Of a DNA stretch of 64,000 nucleotides, positions 27,940-36,594 are shown in pieces (within the stretch, counting starts at the first letter, position 1; every line of letters begins with the position of its first letter). Origin of the DNA: an uncultured Roseburia sp. (GTDB lineage: Bacteria > Bacillota > Clostridia > Lachnospirales > Lachnospiraceae); contig CALZGM010000005.1 in assembly GCA_945787015.1 (NCBI GenBank), positions 62,001 to 126,000 on the forward strand. The letters run 5' to 3'. Under the pieces are notes generated by a model. That model did not search any database and had not been told where the DNA came from. It saw nothing but the letters and a program-made list of their open reading frames with translations. The translations under genes were made by a program, and so were the position numbers.

Positions 27940-30096
27940 ATGGATAAAACAGATTATAAAAAAGAATACATGGAAAGACTGTTGGATTTTTTGGATAAAC
28001 TTTTATATACAGCCTTTCTGTTAAAGAAAGAAAAGGATTTTGAAAATCTGCCCATGCGCGGTCTGGTGATCACAGAGGGAGAGGTAGATCAGGCTTTTGC
28101 TCAGATGCATGAGAGCCTTAAGATACCGGAGGATGCCATGGAACTTCTGGTGCAGAATGAGAGAGAGATTCGTGAAATAGAGAAAAAGGCAGGGGATTCC
28201 CTGCCCTTTTTTGTTCTGTGTCAGACCTTTTTACTGACTGGGCTGGAGCGGCTGGCACTGATCCTTAGCGCAGCCCCCTTTTTTAACCGTAAATACGAGA
28301 AAATTTACGGTTATCTTCAGGATCGGGTGGATGTTTTAGAACCTACCAGAGGGCTGTGTGTTTCTCTGGCGGAATTGTTGACTGATGGCATTGAGGAGGA
28401 AATAGCAGTTTTTTTGTCTGATAGAGGCAATCTGTATTTCATGCTGGAGGTTTCTGGCGGGGAACAAAAGGGGCTGGCTTCTGTCTGTCGGCTAAAACCC
28501 AGAGTGATAGATTTCCTGTATGGTTCCTGGGAACTGTCGGAGCGGTTGAAAAGCCGGAGTGTGATATTTAATCCTTTGGAGAAACTGGCACCTATGGAGA
28601 TTCGGGAGGATTATCTGGAGCGTTTGTGCAGACTCTGGGATCATTTGTTGACAGAAAAGCATGACAATGGCATGGAGATCTCCTATATGATACTGCTGTA
28701 CGGCAGAAGCGGTATTGGAAAGCAATTTTTGCTGAAACATCTGGCTGCAAAGAAGAATTTACGCTTGTTATTTTTTGATATTTCAGAGCTGATGTATGAA
28801 AAAGAAGACGTTCTGGAGAAGGTGCTTGAGGAGCTGTTTGTAGAGAGTATGCTTCAGCAGGCACAGATTGTATTGACAGGCGCAGAACTGGTACAAGAAT
28901 CTGAGGAAGAGTCACATGAGAAGCGGCAGGACCGCAGGAAGGAGATTTTTTCCTGGATAGAAAAGCATTTCTCCCTGTTTTTTCTCCTAGCGGAAGAAAA
29001 AGAAGAACAGACGGGAGATTTTCCGGGGAAGACGGTCAGTATGGAACTGCCTTCCCTGACAGCGGGCGAGAAGGTTCACTTGTGGGAAGTCTGGGGTAGG
29101 GAGTATCTGTTGCAGCAGGATGTGGATCTGGAGCAAAATGGCAATAAATATAATTTGACGCCGAAGGGCATCAAAGATGTGCTGGACACGGCAGACCTGG
29201 TGGCAGGGATGGAAGGACAGGATCACATTTCACAGGAGCATATCCGGCAGGCAGTAAAACAAAATCAGCAAAATCAGCTGGGGAGCTGTGCAACACTTAT
29301 CAACAGCCGTTTTCAATGGAAGGATTTGATTTTGGGCGAGGAACTGAAGGCGCAGATGCGTATGGTCTGTGACCAGATGAAATACAGGGCTGTGGTAGCG
29401 GAACAGTGGGGGTTTCATAAGAAAACACCCTATGGAAGAGGGCTCTCCGTTATGTTCTATGGCCCCCCGGGAACAGGAAAAACGATGGCAGCCCAGGTTA
29501 TGGCTAATGAACTGGGACTGGATCTCTACCGTATTGATATTTCTCAGATGGTGAGCAAATATATCGGAGAAACTCAAAAAAATATCAGCCGTCTGTTTGA
29601 AGAGGCGAAGGATATCAACGCGATACTCTTTTTTGACGAGGCAGATTCTCTTTTTACCAAGCGTTCCGAGACCAAGGATTCTCATGACCGTAATGCAAAT
29701 GCGGAGACTGCCCATTTGCTGCAAAAACTGGAGGATTATGAGGGAATTACGATTCTGGCGACCAATTATCTGAATAATATTGACGATGCCTTTAAACGTA
29801 GAATAAAATTTATGATACATATTGCGTTCCCGGAGCAGGAGGTGCGGCTGCGCCTGTGGCATTCTATTTTACCAACGGAGGTGAAATGCGAAGAGGAGCT
29901 GGATTTGGAATTCTTTGCGGAGCACTTTGAATTGTCAGGGAGCAGCATTAAAGAAATTCTGACCAATGCAGCTTATCTGGCAGCAGCACAGCAAAGAGGT
30001 ATGATGAATTGTGACCTGGTAGAGGCGGTGAAGCTAAACTACGCAAAGTATGGAAAGATTCTGACAAAGGATGATTTTGGCTATCTGAGTGTATAG
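27940..30096 (+). CDS. AAA+ ATPase, contractile-injection-system type (Afp15-like)
   Basis: A 718-residue cytoplasmic protein. The N-terminal part (about 85-200) carries the motif series PFFVLCQTFLLTGLERLALI, RKYEKIYGYLQD and LKPRVIDFLYGS, which I recognise from ATPases of extracellular contractile injection systems. A first AAA domain is degenerate (GRSGIGK at 255-261, no clear Walker B). The second is complete: GPPGTGKT at 508-515, DLYRIDISQMVSKYIGET, Walker B ILFFDEAD at 562-569, EDYEGITILATN and FKRRIKF. Such ATPases assist particle assembly or release in known systems. No tail genes are in the window. It pairs with the paralog at 33366. Family assignment is from memory of motifs. Confidence 0.8.
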   Translation: MDKTDYKKEYMERLLDFLDKLLYTAFLLKKEKDFENLPMRGLVITEGEVDQAFAQMHESLKIPEDAMELLVQNEREIREIEKKAGDSLPFFVLCQTFLLTGLERLALILSAAPFFNRKYEKIYGYLQDRVDVLEPTRGLCVSLAELLTDGIEEEIAVFLSDRGNLYFMLEVSGGEQKGLASVCRLKPRVIDFLYGSWELSERLKSRSVIFNPLEKLAPMEIREDYLERLCRLWDHLLTEKHDNGMEISYMILLYGRSGIGKQFLLKHLAAKKNLRLLFFDISELMYEKEDVLEKVLEELFVESMLQQAQIVLTGAELVQESEEESHEKRQDRRKEIFSWIEKHFSLFFLLAEEKEEQTGDFPGKTVSMELPSLTAGEKVHLWEVWGREYLLQQDVDLEQNGNKYNLTPKGIKDVLDTADLVAGMEGQDHISQEHIRQAVKQNQQNQLGSCATLINSRFQWKDLILGEELKAQMRMVCDQMKYRAVVAEQWGFHKKTPYGRGLSVMFYGPPGTGKTMAAQVMANELGLDLYRIDISQMVSKYIGETQKNISRLFEEAKDINAILFFDEADSLFTKRSETKDSHDRNANAETAHLLQKLEDYEGITILATNYLNNIDDAFKRRIKFMIHIAFPEQEVRLRLWHSILPTEVKCEEELDLEFFAEHFELSGSSIKEILTNAAYLAAAQQRGMMNCDLVEAVKLNYAKYGKILTKDDFGYLSV

Positions 30097-30124
30097 AATA
30101 TATCGTGCGTTTGTGGAAGAAATG

Positions 30125-30133
30125 TGGTATAAT
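30125..30133 (+). promoter_or_regulatory. Extended -10 promoter of the LuxR-type gene
   Basis: TGGTATAAT (TGn plus perfect TATAAT) 50 bp before the start; no good -35. Confidence 0.5.
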
Positions 30134-30183
30134 GAGCGCAAGCGGGGAAAATGCAAATAAAGGGAAACAGAAAGGATACACTG

Positions 30184-31206
30184 ATGAGAAGGTCGAAACT
30201 CTGTGGGAAAAGGATGGTTTTGCCGCTGCTTGGGACTTCTTTTGAACCGGGAAATGCAGAAGAAGCAATACAGAGGATAGAGGATTCGCAACTGGCCGAA
30301 ATCGCACGGGCGGAAGCTTATTATTTTTCTGCACGGGCGGAAGAATGTGTAAAGATTGTAAAAAAATATTTGTCTGATGAAGACATCATGCTGCGATTAT
30401 CGGCAGACATGCTCTACACCTTTGCAAGTCTGACACTGGGAGAAGCAGTTGCGGCGCAGAAAGCAAGAGAGGATGTACACCAGTGTTTTCATAGAGCATT
30501 AAAGGATGATTGGCCAATGGAGATGAAAGCGGCTTGTGTATTTGCGCTTTATGTGACAAGTATATTTCTGCATATTCCACCTGAAAAGAATGTACCGTCT
30601 TTGGAAAGTTACCTTCCGTATCTCCCTATCGGACAGAGACTGTTTGCAGTCAATTTGTTAGCTCACGGAATGTATCTTCAGGGAGAATATGCAAAAGCAC
30701 AGGGAATGGTACAATCAGCATTGCTGATGTCAGATAAGATTTATCCGATTCCAATGATTTATCTCGAATGTGTAGCAGCCATGTGCCAGATTAATCAAAA
30801 AGACCGGGAAGGTGCATTACATTCGGTTTCCTGTGCGTGGGAGATGGCGAAAAAGGATAAGCTTCTTGAGCCATTTATTGAATATCATGGATTGCTGCAG
30901 GGAGTCTTAGAAGTCTGTGTGAGAAAAAGCGAGCCGGAAAATTATAAAAAACTGGTGGATGGCGTGATTGCATTCAGCAGAGGGTGGATGAAGATTCATA
31001 ATCCACAGATGCAGAAAATGGTTACGGATTTATTGACTCCGTTGGAGTTCTCCATTGCCATGCTAGCCTGCCGTGACTGGACAAATCAGGAAATCGGAGA
31101 ATATCTGGGATTATCTGTAAACACAGTAAAACATTATGTTTCCGGAATTTTAGAAAAACTGCAGATAGATAAAAGGGAAAAAATAAAAGAATTTGTAAAT
31201 CAATAA
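30184..31206 (+). CDS. LuxR-type transcriptional regulator with TPR-like N-terminus
   Basis: A 340-residue regulator. The N-terminal 270 residues are all-helical and TPR-like (YSARAEECVKIVKKYL, LHGMYLQGEYAKAQGMVQSALLM-like repeats); the C-terminus is a LuxR/GerE helix-turn-helix (LTPLEFSIAMLACRDWTNQEIGEYLGLSVNTVKHYVSGILEKL). Start ATG 30184 was chosen because AAAGGA lies 7 bases upstream; an in-frame ATG at 30151 lacks this. It sits between the two ATPases and has its own promoter and terminator, so it may control the island. Confidence 0.8.
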   Translation: MRRSKLCGKRMVLPLLGTSFEPGNAEEAIQRIEDSQLAEIARAEAYYFSARAEECVKIVKKYLSDEDIMLRLSADMLYTFASLTLGEAVAAQKAREDVHQCFHRALKDDWPMEMKAACVFALYVTSIFLHIPPEKNVPSLESYLPYLPIGQRLFAVNLLAHGMYLQGEYAKAQGMVQSALLMSDKIYPIPMIYLECVAAMCQINQKDREGALHSVSCAWEMAKKDKLLEPFIEYHGLLQGVLEVCVRKSEPENYKKLVDGVIAFSRGWMKIHNPQMQKMVTDLLTPLEFSIAMLACRDWTNQEIGEYLGLSVNTVKHYVSGILEKLQIDKREKIKEFVNQ

Positions 31207-31230
31207 GGAATATGATACGAGGGATACCAA

Positions 31231-31273
31231 GGTGCCTGCTCCACGACGCAGAAAGTGGAACAGGCACTTTTTT
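31231..31273 (+). terminator. Intrinsic terminator after the LuxR-type gene
   Basis: GTGCCTGCTCCAC pairs with GTGGAACAGGCAC (one mismatch), followed by TTTTTT. Confidence 0.85.
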
Positions 31274-31399
31274 ACTGTAAAACGGGCATGTGAAAGGGGG
31301 AAAAAAATTGATAGAATTTTATAAAAAGAAGTAGATTTCTGTAAGCAAAAGCCTCAGTATGGAAAACTGATTTGAGGGATGAAAGAGAGTTGATCTATA

Positions 31400-33361
31400 A
31401 TGCTAAAAAATCAACATAAATTACTGGAAGCCAAAATACAAATACCGGATGAACAGAATGATTATCAGAGGCGGGAAAAGTTGCTCCTAGAGCTTGAGGC
31501 GGAACCGATGAAGCTGGTGATACTGCATGCCACGATTGGATATGGAAAGACAGTTCTGTTGTCCCAGTATGTAAAAAGGCCTGATACAATATGTGCCTGG
31601 TATCATCTGGATTCCATGGATAATGATATAAATACCTTTGTGCAGTATCTGGTATTTTCTCTGCAGAGAGCACTGGGAGACTTTGTGTTTGAGGTGGAAT
31701 CCTACCTGGAACCGGAGGCAGTTCCAATTCCTTTGATGTTCCGGGAATTGGTGATGGAACTGAATGACTATTTGGGAGGAATGCCGGAGCGGAAGCTGTT
31801 TCTGGTGCTGGATGATTTTCAGACGTTGAATAATCCGGAGATTTTTTCACTGTTGGAGGAACTTTTGGATCACACAGGCAATCAGGTTAGGCTCTTAGTT
31901 GCTACCAAGAGTACAGTGCCGGATTTCTTGACGAAGTATGTGATGCGCGGGACGGGAAAGGTTCTGGATTCTCGAAAGTTAAGCTTTATGGAGGAGGAAG
32001 CTTACTGTGTGCTGGAACGTGTGTTGTCTAAAAAAGAGGCTGACGAATATACGGATGTCATATGGAAGAATATGGAGGGGTGGCCTGCAGGTATCATGTT
32101 TGCTGCATTATACATCAGACAACTGGGAAATCAGGTTTCCAAAGTAGATTGGGAACACATCTGTCAGGAATCTATGGTGCAGAATTACATTGCGCATGAG
32201 CTTTTCAAGAAACTTCCCTATGATATTCAGAATTTTCTCCTGAAGACTTCGTTTTGCGATGAGCTGCAGCCGGAGCTGTGTAATGCAATATGTGGGATTA
32301 GGAATGCAGGTGGAATTTTAAAATATCTGCTGCAGGAAAACATGTTTATTCTGCATATGGGAGACCGGAAAGATAGTTACCGCTATCATTCTATCTTCCG
32401 CAGCTTTTTGATGACTCAGGCTGGAGAAGAATTGGGAAAGGAAGTCTATGAGAATCTGGCAGAATATTACATGAAGCACCAGAATCCGGCGGTGGCAAGC
32501 CGGTATGCGTATAAAGCAGGAAATGAAGAACTTTTGACACTTTTGGGGGAATCTGTCTCGGATGGAGTGCTTGAAACGGTAAAGCCTTGTGAGAATCAAA
32601 AACTTCTGTCTGTGTCCTGTTTTGGAAAGTTTCGTGTGAAACTTTTACCGAAAGGAAAAGAGATTTCCTGGCGGACCAGAAAGGCAATGGAGCTTTTTGC
32701 TTATCTGGTGGATTTGGAAGGAAAGCCGGTGGAACGAAGGGTTCTTTTGGAACAATTGTGGCCGGAGGATATGCCGAATAACGCGGTTGCCATGCTTCAC
32801 AATATGATTTACAGCATCCGAAAGGAATTGAGTGACTGTCCTGGATTGGAGAGGGTGATTCAATACAGGAACAGGCAATATTATCTGGATATGTCTCTGG
32901 TTGAGAGTGATCTTGCAAGTAAAAAGCAGATTTGTGAGTTGGCGGAACAGGGAAATGTGGAAGAACTCCTAAAATGCAGGGAGCAGGTGGTGAATTTTTG
33001 GGGTGTGTATCTGGAGGAAGTGGATGGATCATGGTGTGCGTCGCGCAGGGCATATTTTGAACGCACTTATGGAAAGGTGTGCCGGCTTTTGGCGGGATAT
33101 GCAGAAAAGGAGAAAGACTATGAGCTTGCTGTGCGTCTTTGGAGAGCTTATATGGAAGCGGACAGATACTCAGAAGAAGCGGTTGCCGGCTTGATTCGTG
33201 CTTATGGAGGACTGGGGGAACGGAAACAGGTGAAAAAGGTATTTGAGACTGCAAAGAAGCTTTTTTTAGAGGAACTTGGTCTGGAACTTGGCAGTGAGGT
33301 TTTGCAAGCGTACGAAGAAGGTATGGGTAAAATGCAGAAAAAACGGGAAAAGACGGGGTGA
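31400..33361 (+). CDS. STAND ATPase-SARP family transcriptional activator (MalT-like N-terminus, BTAD C-terminus)
   Basis: A 653-residue regulator. Residues 36-200 form a MalT-like STAND NTPase (Walker A IGYGKT at 46-51, Walker B LFLVLDDF at 133-140); residues about 400-480 form an OmpR-like winged helix of the SARP type (LSVSCFGKFRV...RTRKAMELFAYLVD...RRVLLEQLWPE...LHNMIYSIRKEL); the remainder is a bacterial transcriptional activation domain. Such proteins activate secondary-metabolite or secretion loci. Stop codon and the next start are 4 bases apart, so it is translationally coupled to ATPase 2 and very likely controls the toxin genes downstream. Confidence 0.85.
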   Translation: MLKNQHKLLEAKIQIPDEQNDYQRREKLLLELEAEPMKLVILHATIGYGKTVLLSQYVKRPDTICAWYHLDSMDNDINTFVQYLVFSLQRALGDFVFEVESYLEPEAVPIPLMFRELVMELNDYLGGMPERKLFLVLDDFQTLNNPEIFSLLEELLDHTGNQVRLLVATKSTVPDFLTKYVMRGTGKVLDSRKLSFMEEEAYCVLERVLSKKEADEYTDVIWKNMEGWPAGIMFAALYIRQLGNQVSKVDWEHICQESMVQNYIAHELFKKLPYDIQNFLLKTSFCDELQPELCNAICGIRNAGGILKYLLQENMFILHMGDRKDSYRYHSIFRSFLMTQAGEELGKEVYENLAEYYMKHQNPAVASRYAYKAGNEELLTLLGESVSDGVLETVKPCENQKLLSVSCFGKFRVKLLPKGKEISWRTRKAMELFAYLVDLEGKPVERRVLLEQLWPEDMPNNAVAMLHNMIYSIRKELSDCPGLERVIQYRNRQYYLDMSLVESDLASKKQICELAEQGNVEELLKCREQVVNFWGVYLEEVDGSWCASRRAYFERTYGKVCRLLAGYAEKEKDYELAVRLWRAYMEADRYSEEAVAGLIRAYGGLGERKQVKKVFETAKKLFLEELGLELGSEVLQAYEEGMGKMQKKREKTG

Positions 33362-33365
33362 GAGA

Positions 33366-35192
33366 TTGGAGCAAAAAAGGTTTGAACCGTTGGAATACCT
33401 TGTGAAGGTATTTGGATTGGATGATTTTGAGAGGTATTGCATAGAAGCTGTTTGGGAGCAACCCGGAAAGACCCCAAAAGAACTTGCCGGCGAATATGCC
33501 AAAGTGCAGGATGCAGAGCAGTATTTTTGGCCGGAGAGTACTTTAATGCGCTATTTTTTCTTTTGGCAGGGGGACAAAAATAATCGCTGCTTAGGTTTGG
33601 ATGAGAGGATGGCTGTTTTTTTGCAGGGGGATCTGAAAGGATATGCCCCCTATTCCTTGTTGTGGGAACGTGTAGATCCTTTTGAAGAAAAAAGAGATTT
33701 AATCGGAGAAGGACCGGTGCCGGTGATGGAGCGCTTTTTAGCGGAAGCGCCATCAAACAGGCCGGTCTGGTTTCATTTATATGGAAATAGAGGAAGTGGA
33801 AGAAAAAGTCGGATACTGGAATTTTGCAGAATCAAGGGGCGCTCCCTTCTGATTCTGGATGGTCGGATTCTGGAAGAGGAGAATCAGGAACTTTTGGGGG
33901 CTGCTCTGCGAGAGTGCCGGATCTATGGGGCGTGGCTTATGATTCGGAATTTGTCGGGAAACTGGTTTATTCCTTCTTTGCATCGGGAAAAGCTGTTTGA
34001 CTGGATGGGAGAGGAAGCTGGCGTAATCTTTACCGTCGGGGAAGAATCCTTACAGCTTGAAGGGTATACGGAAGCCTTTTCATGGTTGGAACTGGAACTG
34101 CCACTGCCGGATTATGCAGAAAGTTGCCGACTTTGGAAGCGTGCCTTTGACGAACTTCCCAAAGAGAAAATGCCCGGAGAGGACTCTTTCGAAGGAAAAG
34201 GCTTCCATGGACTTTGCCCGGAGGAATGGGCGAATAAATTTGTCTTTACGCCGGGACAGATTAAAGAAGCGGTTAGCCAGGCCCTTAGGTGTGCCAGGTC
34301 AGAGGGACGAAGTGCGCCGGAGAGAACAGATCTGCAAAGGGGATGTTATCATCTGCTGCGTGGCGGCATGGGAAAACGGGCGATACGGATTCCTGCCAAT
34401 TATACCTGGGAGGAATTGGTTTTACCGACCTTGCAGAAGCAGAAGCTTCGGGATGCCTGTAATCAGGCAGCATGCCGAAAATGGGTGTATGAGAACTGGG
34501 GATTTGATAAAAAGATTGCCTACGGAAAAGGAATTTCCGTGGTGCTTGCAGGACCGCCTGGAACCGGCAAAACCATGGCAGCACAGGTGATGGCTTCCGA
34601 GTTGTGTCTGGATTTGTATCGCATCGAGCTCCCTGCGGTGGTAAGCAAGTATATCGGCGAGACAGAGAAAAATCTGGAGGAAATTTTTGAACAGGCGAAA
34701 AAAAGTCAGGTTATCCTCCTTTTTGATGAGGCGGATGTTCTCTTTTCCAAACGGACAGAGATTCGGGATTCCAATGACAAGTACAGCAATATGGAGGCGG
34801 CATTCCTATTACAGAAAATGGAGGAATATGAGGGAATTACCGTATTGGCCACCAATTTCCTGCAGAACTTTGATGAAGCATTTAAGCGCCGTATGAAGTT
34901 TATTATTGACTTTCCCTTTCCGGATATTGCACAGCGTCTTCAGATATGGAAGCAAGTATTCCCGAAGGAAACACCGATAGAGGAAGAACTGGATTATGAG
35001 TTTCTGGCGCAGAGTTTTGAATTATCCGGCAGCAATATCAAGAATGTAGCGTTGCATGCAGCTTTTCTTGCGGCAGCGGAAAATTGCAGGGTAGGTATGC
35101 GCCAAATTGTGGCAGGAGTCCGCAATGAATTTATAAAGAGCGGGAAGACGCTGACAAAGGAACAACTGGGACAATACTATATGCTGCTCTAA
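33366..35192 (+). CDS. Second contractile-injection-type AAA+ ATPase
   Basis: A 608-residue paralog of the ATPase at 27940. Start is the TTG at 33366, preceded by GGGGTGAGAG and placed 4 bases after the regulator's stop; the frame is open further upstream but inside that gene. The N-terminal part has FGLDDFERYCIEAVWEQ and LDERMAVFLQGD. The first P-loop is degenerate (GNRGSGRKS, 140-148, Arg in place of the usual Lys). The second AAA domain is intact: GPPGTGKT at 396-403, DLYRIELPAVVSKYIGETEKN, Walker B ILLFDEAD at 450-457, EEYEGITVLATNF, FKRRMKF and LSGSNIKN. It leads directly into the toxin genes. Confidence 0.8.
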   Translation: MEQKRFEPLEYLVKVFGLDDFERYCIEAVWEQPGKTPKELAGEYAKVQDAEQYFWPESTLMRYFFFWQGDKNNRCLGLDERMAVFLQGDLKGYAPYSLLWERVDPFEEKRDLIGEGPVPVMERFLAEAPSNRPVWFHLYGNRGSGRKSRILEFCRIKGRSLLILDGRILEEENQELLGAALRECRIYGAWLMIRNLSGNWFIPSLHREKLFDWMGEEAGVIFTVGEESLQLEGYTEAFSWLELELPLPDYAESCRLWKRAFDELPKEKMPGEDSFEGKGFHGLCPEEWANKFVFTPGQIKEAVSQALRCARSEGRSAPERTDLQRGCYHLLRGGMGKRAIRIPANYTWEELVLPTLQKQKLRDACNQAACRKWVYENWGFDKKIAYGKGISVVLAGPPGTGKTMAAQVMASELCLDLYRIELPAVVSKYIGETEKNLEEIFEQAKKSQVILLFDEADVLFSKRTEIRDSNDKYSNMEAAFLLQKMEEYEGITVLATNFLQNFDEAFKRRMKFIIDFPFPDIAQRLQIWKQVFPKETPIEEELDYEFLAQSFELSGSNIKNVALHAAFLAAAENCRVGMRQIVAGVRNEFIKSGKTLTKEQLGQYYMLL

Positions 35193-35279
35193 AAACATTA
35201 TGTATAGCAAATTGTATAGAGTAGAACAGTATCATAGAAGTAATAAAGGCAGGAATCTCCAAAAAGGAGGAGCATATAT

Positions 35280-36530
35280 ATGGGAGGCTATGCGTCAAAA
35301 CTTAAGGGAAAGATTAAATCGAAATGGAAGGCAAAATTCGGTTCGGGTTCTAAGCCGGTGGAACAGAGTGCTTTGAGTAGAAAGACGGATGTGTCTCGTT
35401 CAAATGAGCAAATATTGAAAGAACTGCAGTCTAGGCAGGGGAATGCTGCTGAACCGACTAGTGAAAATGAGGAATTCAATCGAGGATCGATAACGGGAGC
35501 TAAAGTCATCAAAGGAGATTCTTTTCTGAATTCTTTTAAAGAAGATCATATTCCGCAATTTGAGAATGACGAAACCTCGGATGATGCAGGGAATGGCTGG
35601 AAGAGGGCAAAGCCGACCATTAATCAGGATATAGGAAAAAAAATGGCAGCAGATGCAGATTTTACAAAAGAGCAATTACAAGAAGTAGAGAACGAGGAAA
35701 CAAAGAGATTTAATGCAGCACACCTGGATGAATTTTTAAGAGAGCATATAGGAGTCGAGGCTTATCAGAAATACTCGACGAACTACTATTATACGATTAT
35801 GAATAATTTGGCACGTAACCTTGAGCTACCGAAGATGATTAAGGTTAAGCGTGATCTTGTGCTACCTGTGACGGAGGAAGCTGTAAAAGATGCGAAGAAA
35901 GCTTTACAGGCCATGTCTGAGGATATGAAGGAAGGTCTCTTTTCCCAATTGGAAGAGGATAGAACTGTATATCGAGGTGTAGGTAGCGATTATATCGGTT
36001 ACCTGCGTAAGCAGTTTGGAATTGGAGATGAGGTGACAGGGGAAGAGCTGAATCGCAAGCTAAAGGGAAATGTCTATTTTGACAGGGCCTTTACAAGTAC
36101 CTCCCTGAATCCGAATGTGGCGGGGTCTTTTGCAAAGAATAACATTAAGAAGGACGGGAAGAAAGAAGCCACAATCATACAAATCCGCGCCCCCAAGGGA
36201 TTGAGAGCGAAATATATCGCTCCAATCAGCGCTTATAAAACGGAAGATGAACTTTTGGTAGACCAGAATACACCACTTAGAATTCTTGATGTGAAGATGA
36301 CGGTGGATCCCAAAACCAAAATCACATACAGACTTGTGAGAGCAGAGTTTCTGAGCTCTTTTATAGGAGAACATCGGGCCAGAATGTCGAATGATTATGG
36401 TTTACAGGAGGAGAAAAGCAATCATTTGAAAAAACAAGGCCCAATTCCCCAGGTGAATAGGAGATTATCATCCGGGGAGGGAAGCGGGCCTGGAACACTG
36501 ATTAAAGTGGCTGAGAGAAAAGTGAAGTAA
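35280..36530 (+). CDS. ADP-ribosyltransferase toxin-like protein 1
   Basis: A 416-residue protein without a signal peptide. It starts after AAAAAGGAGG. A basic leader (KLKGKIKSKWKAKFGSGSK, residues 7-25) is followed by a helical region and, at about 165-345, an R-S-E class ADP-ribosyltransferase domain like C2/iota/VIP2: Arg232 in YRG, STS at 273-275 (FTSTSLNP), and Glu322-x-Glu324 in EDELLVD. The ExE spacing predicts arginine-directed or actin-type transfer, not proven. A conserved tail (NDYGLQ...NHLKKQGPIPQV...LSSGEGS) ends it. Lack of a secretion signal and the ATPases next door suggest delivery by an injection particle. Confidence 0.85.
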   Translation: MGGYASKLKGKIKSKWKAKFGSGSKPVEQSALSRKTDVSRSNEQILKELQSRQGNAAEPTSENEEFNRGSITGAKVIKGDSFLNSFKEDHIPQFENDETSDDAGNGWKRAKPTINQDIGKKMAADADFTKEQLQEVENEETKRFNAAHLDEFLREHIGVEAYQKYSTNYYYTIMNNLARNLELPKMIKVKRDLVLPVTEEAVKDAKKALQAMSEDMKEGLFSQLEEDRTVYRGVGSDYIGYLRKQFGIGDEVTGEELNRKLKGNVYFDRAFTSTSLNPNVAGSFAKNNIKKDGKKEATIIQIRAPKGLRAKYIAPISAYKTEDELLVDQNTPLRILDVKMTVDPKTKITYRLVRAEFLSSFIGEHRARMSNDYGLQEEKSNHLKKQGPIPQVNRRLSSGEGSGPGTLIKVAERKVK

Positions 36531-36531
36531 T

Positions 36532-36594
36532 ATGAAATATGGGGAAAGTTTACAGGAGTCCCCCAAAAAGGAGCATGTATATGGGAGGTTATAA
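36532..36594 (+). pseudogene. 20-codon scar of a deleted copy of the downstream unknown gene
   Basis: An ATG 1 base after the toxin 1 stop opens MKYGESLQESPKKEHVYGRL. Its first three codons match the start of the gene at 37710 (MKYVEKD) and its next eight match residues 119-127 of that protein (YEESLQESP); 24 of 27 bases agree between 36538-36564 and 38064-38090. This looks like an internal deletion that removed most of a gene copy and left its two ends joined just before the toxin 2 ribosome binding site. Confidence 0.6.

Noticed and set aside
33276-33365. Longer start for ATPase 2 inside the regulator gene
   Set aside because: No ribosome binding site, and the extra residues are basic read-through of the overlapping frame; the TTG at 33366 is better placed.
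36539-36580. Longer start for toxin 2
   Set aside because: Extra residues do not align with toxin 1, whereas MGGY at 36581 does and has a ribosome binding site.
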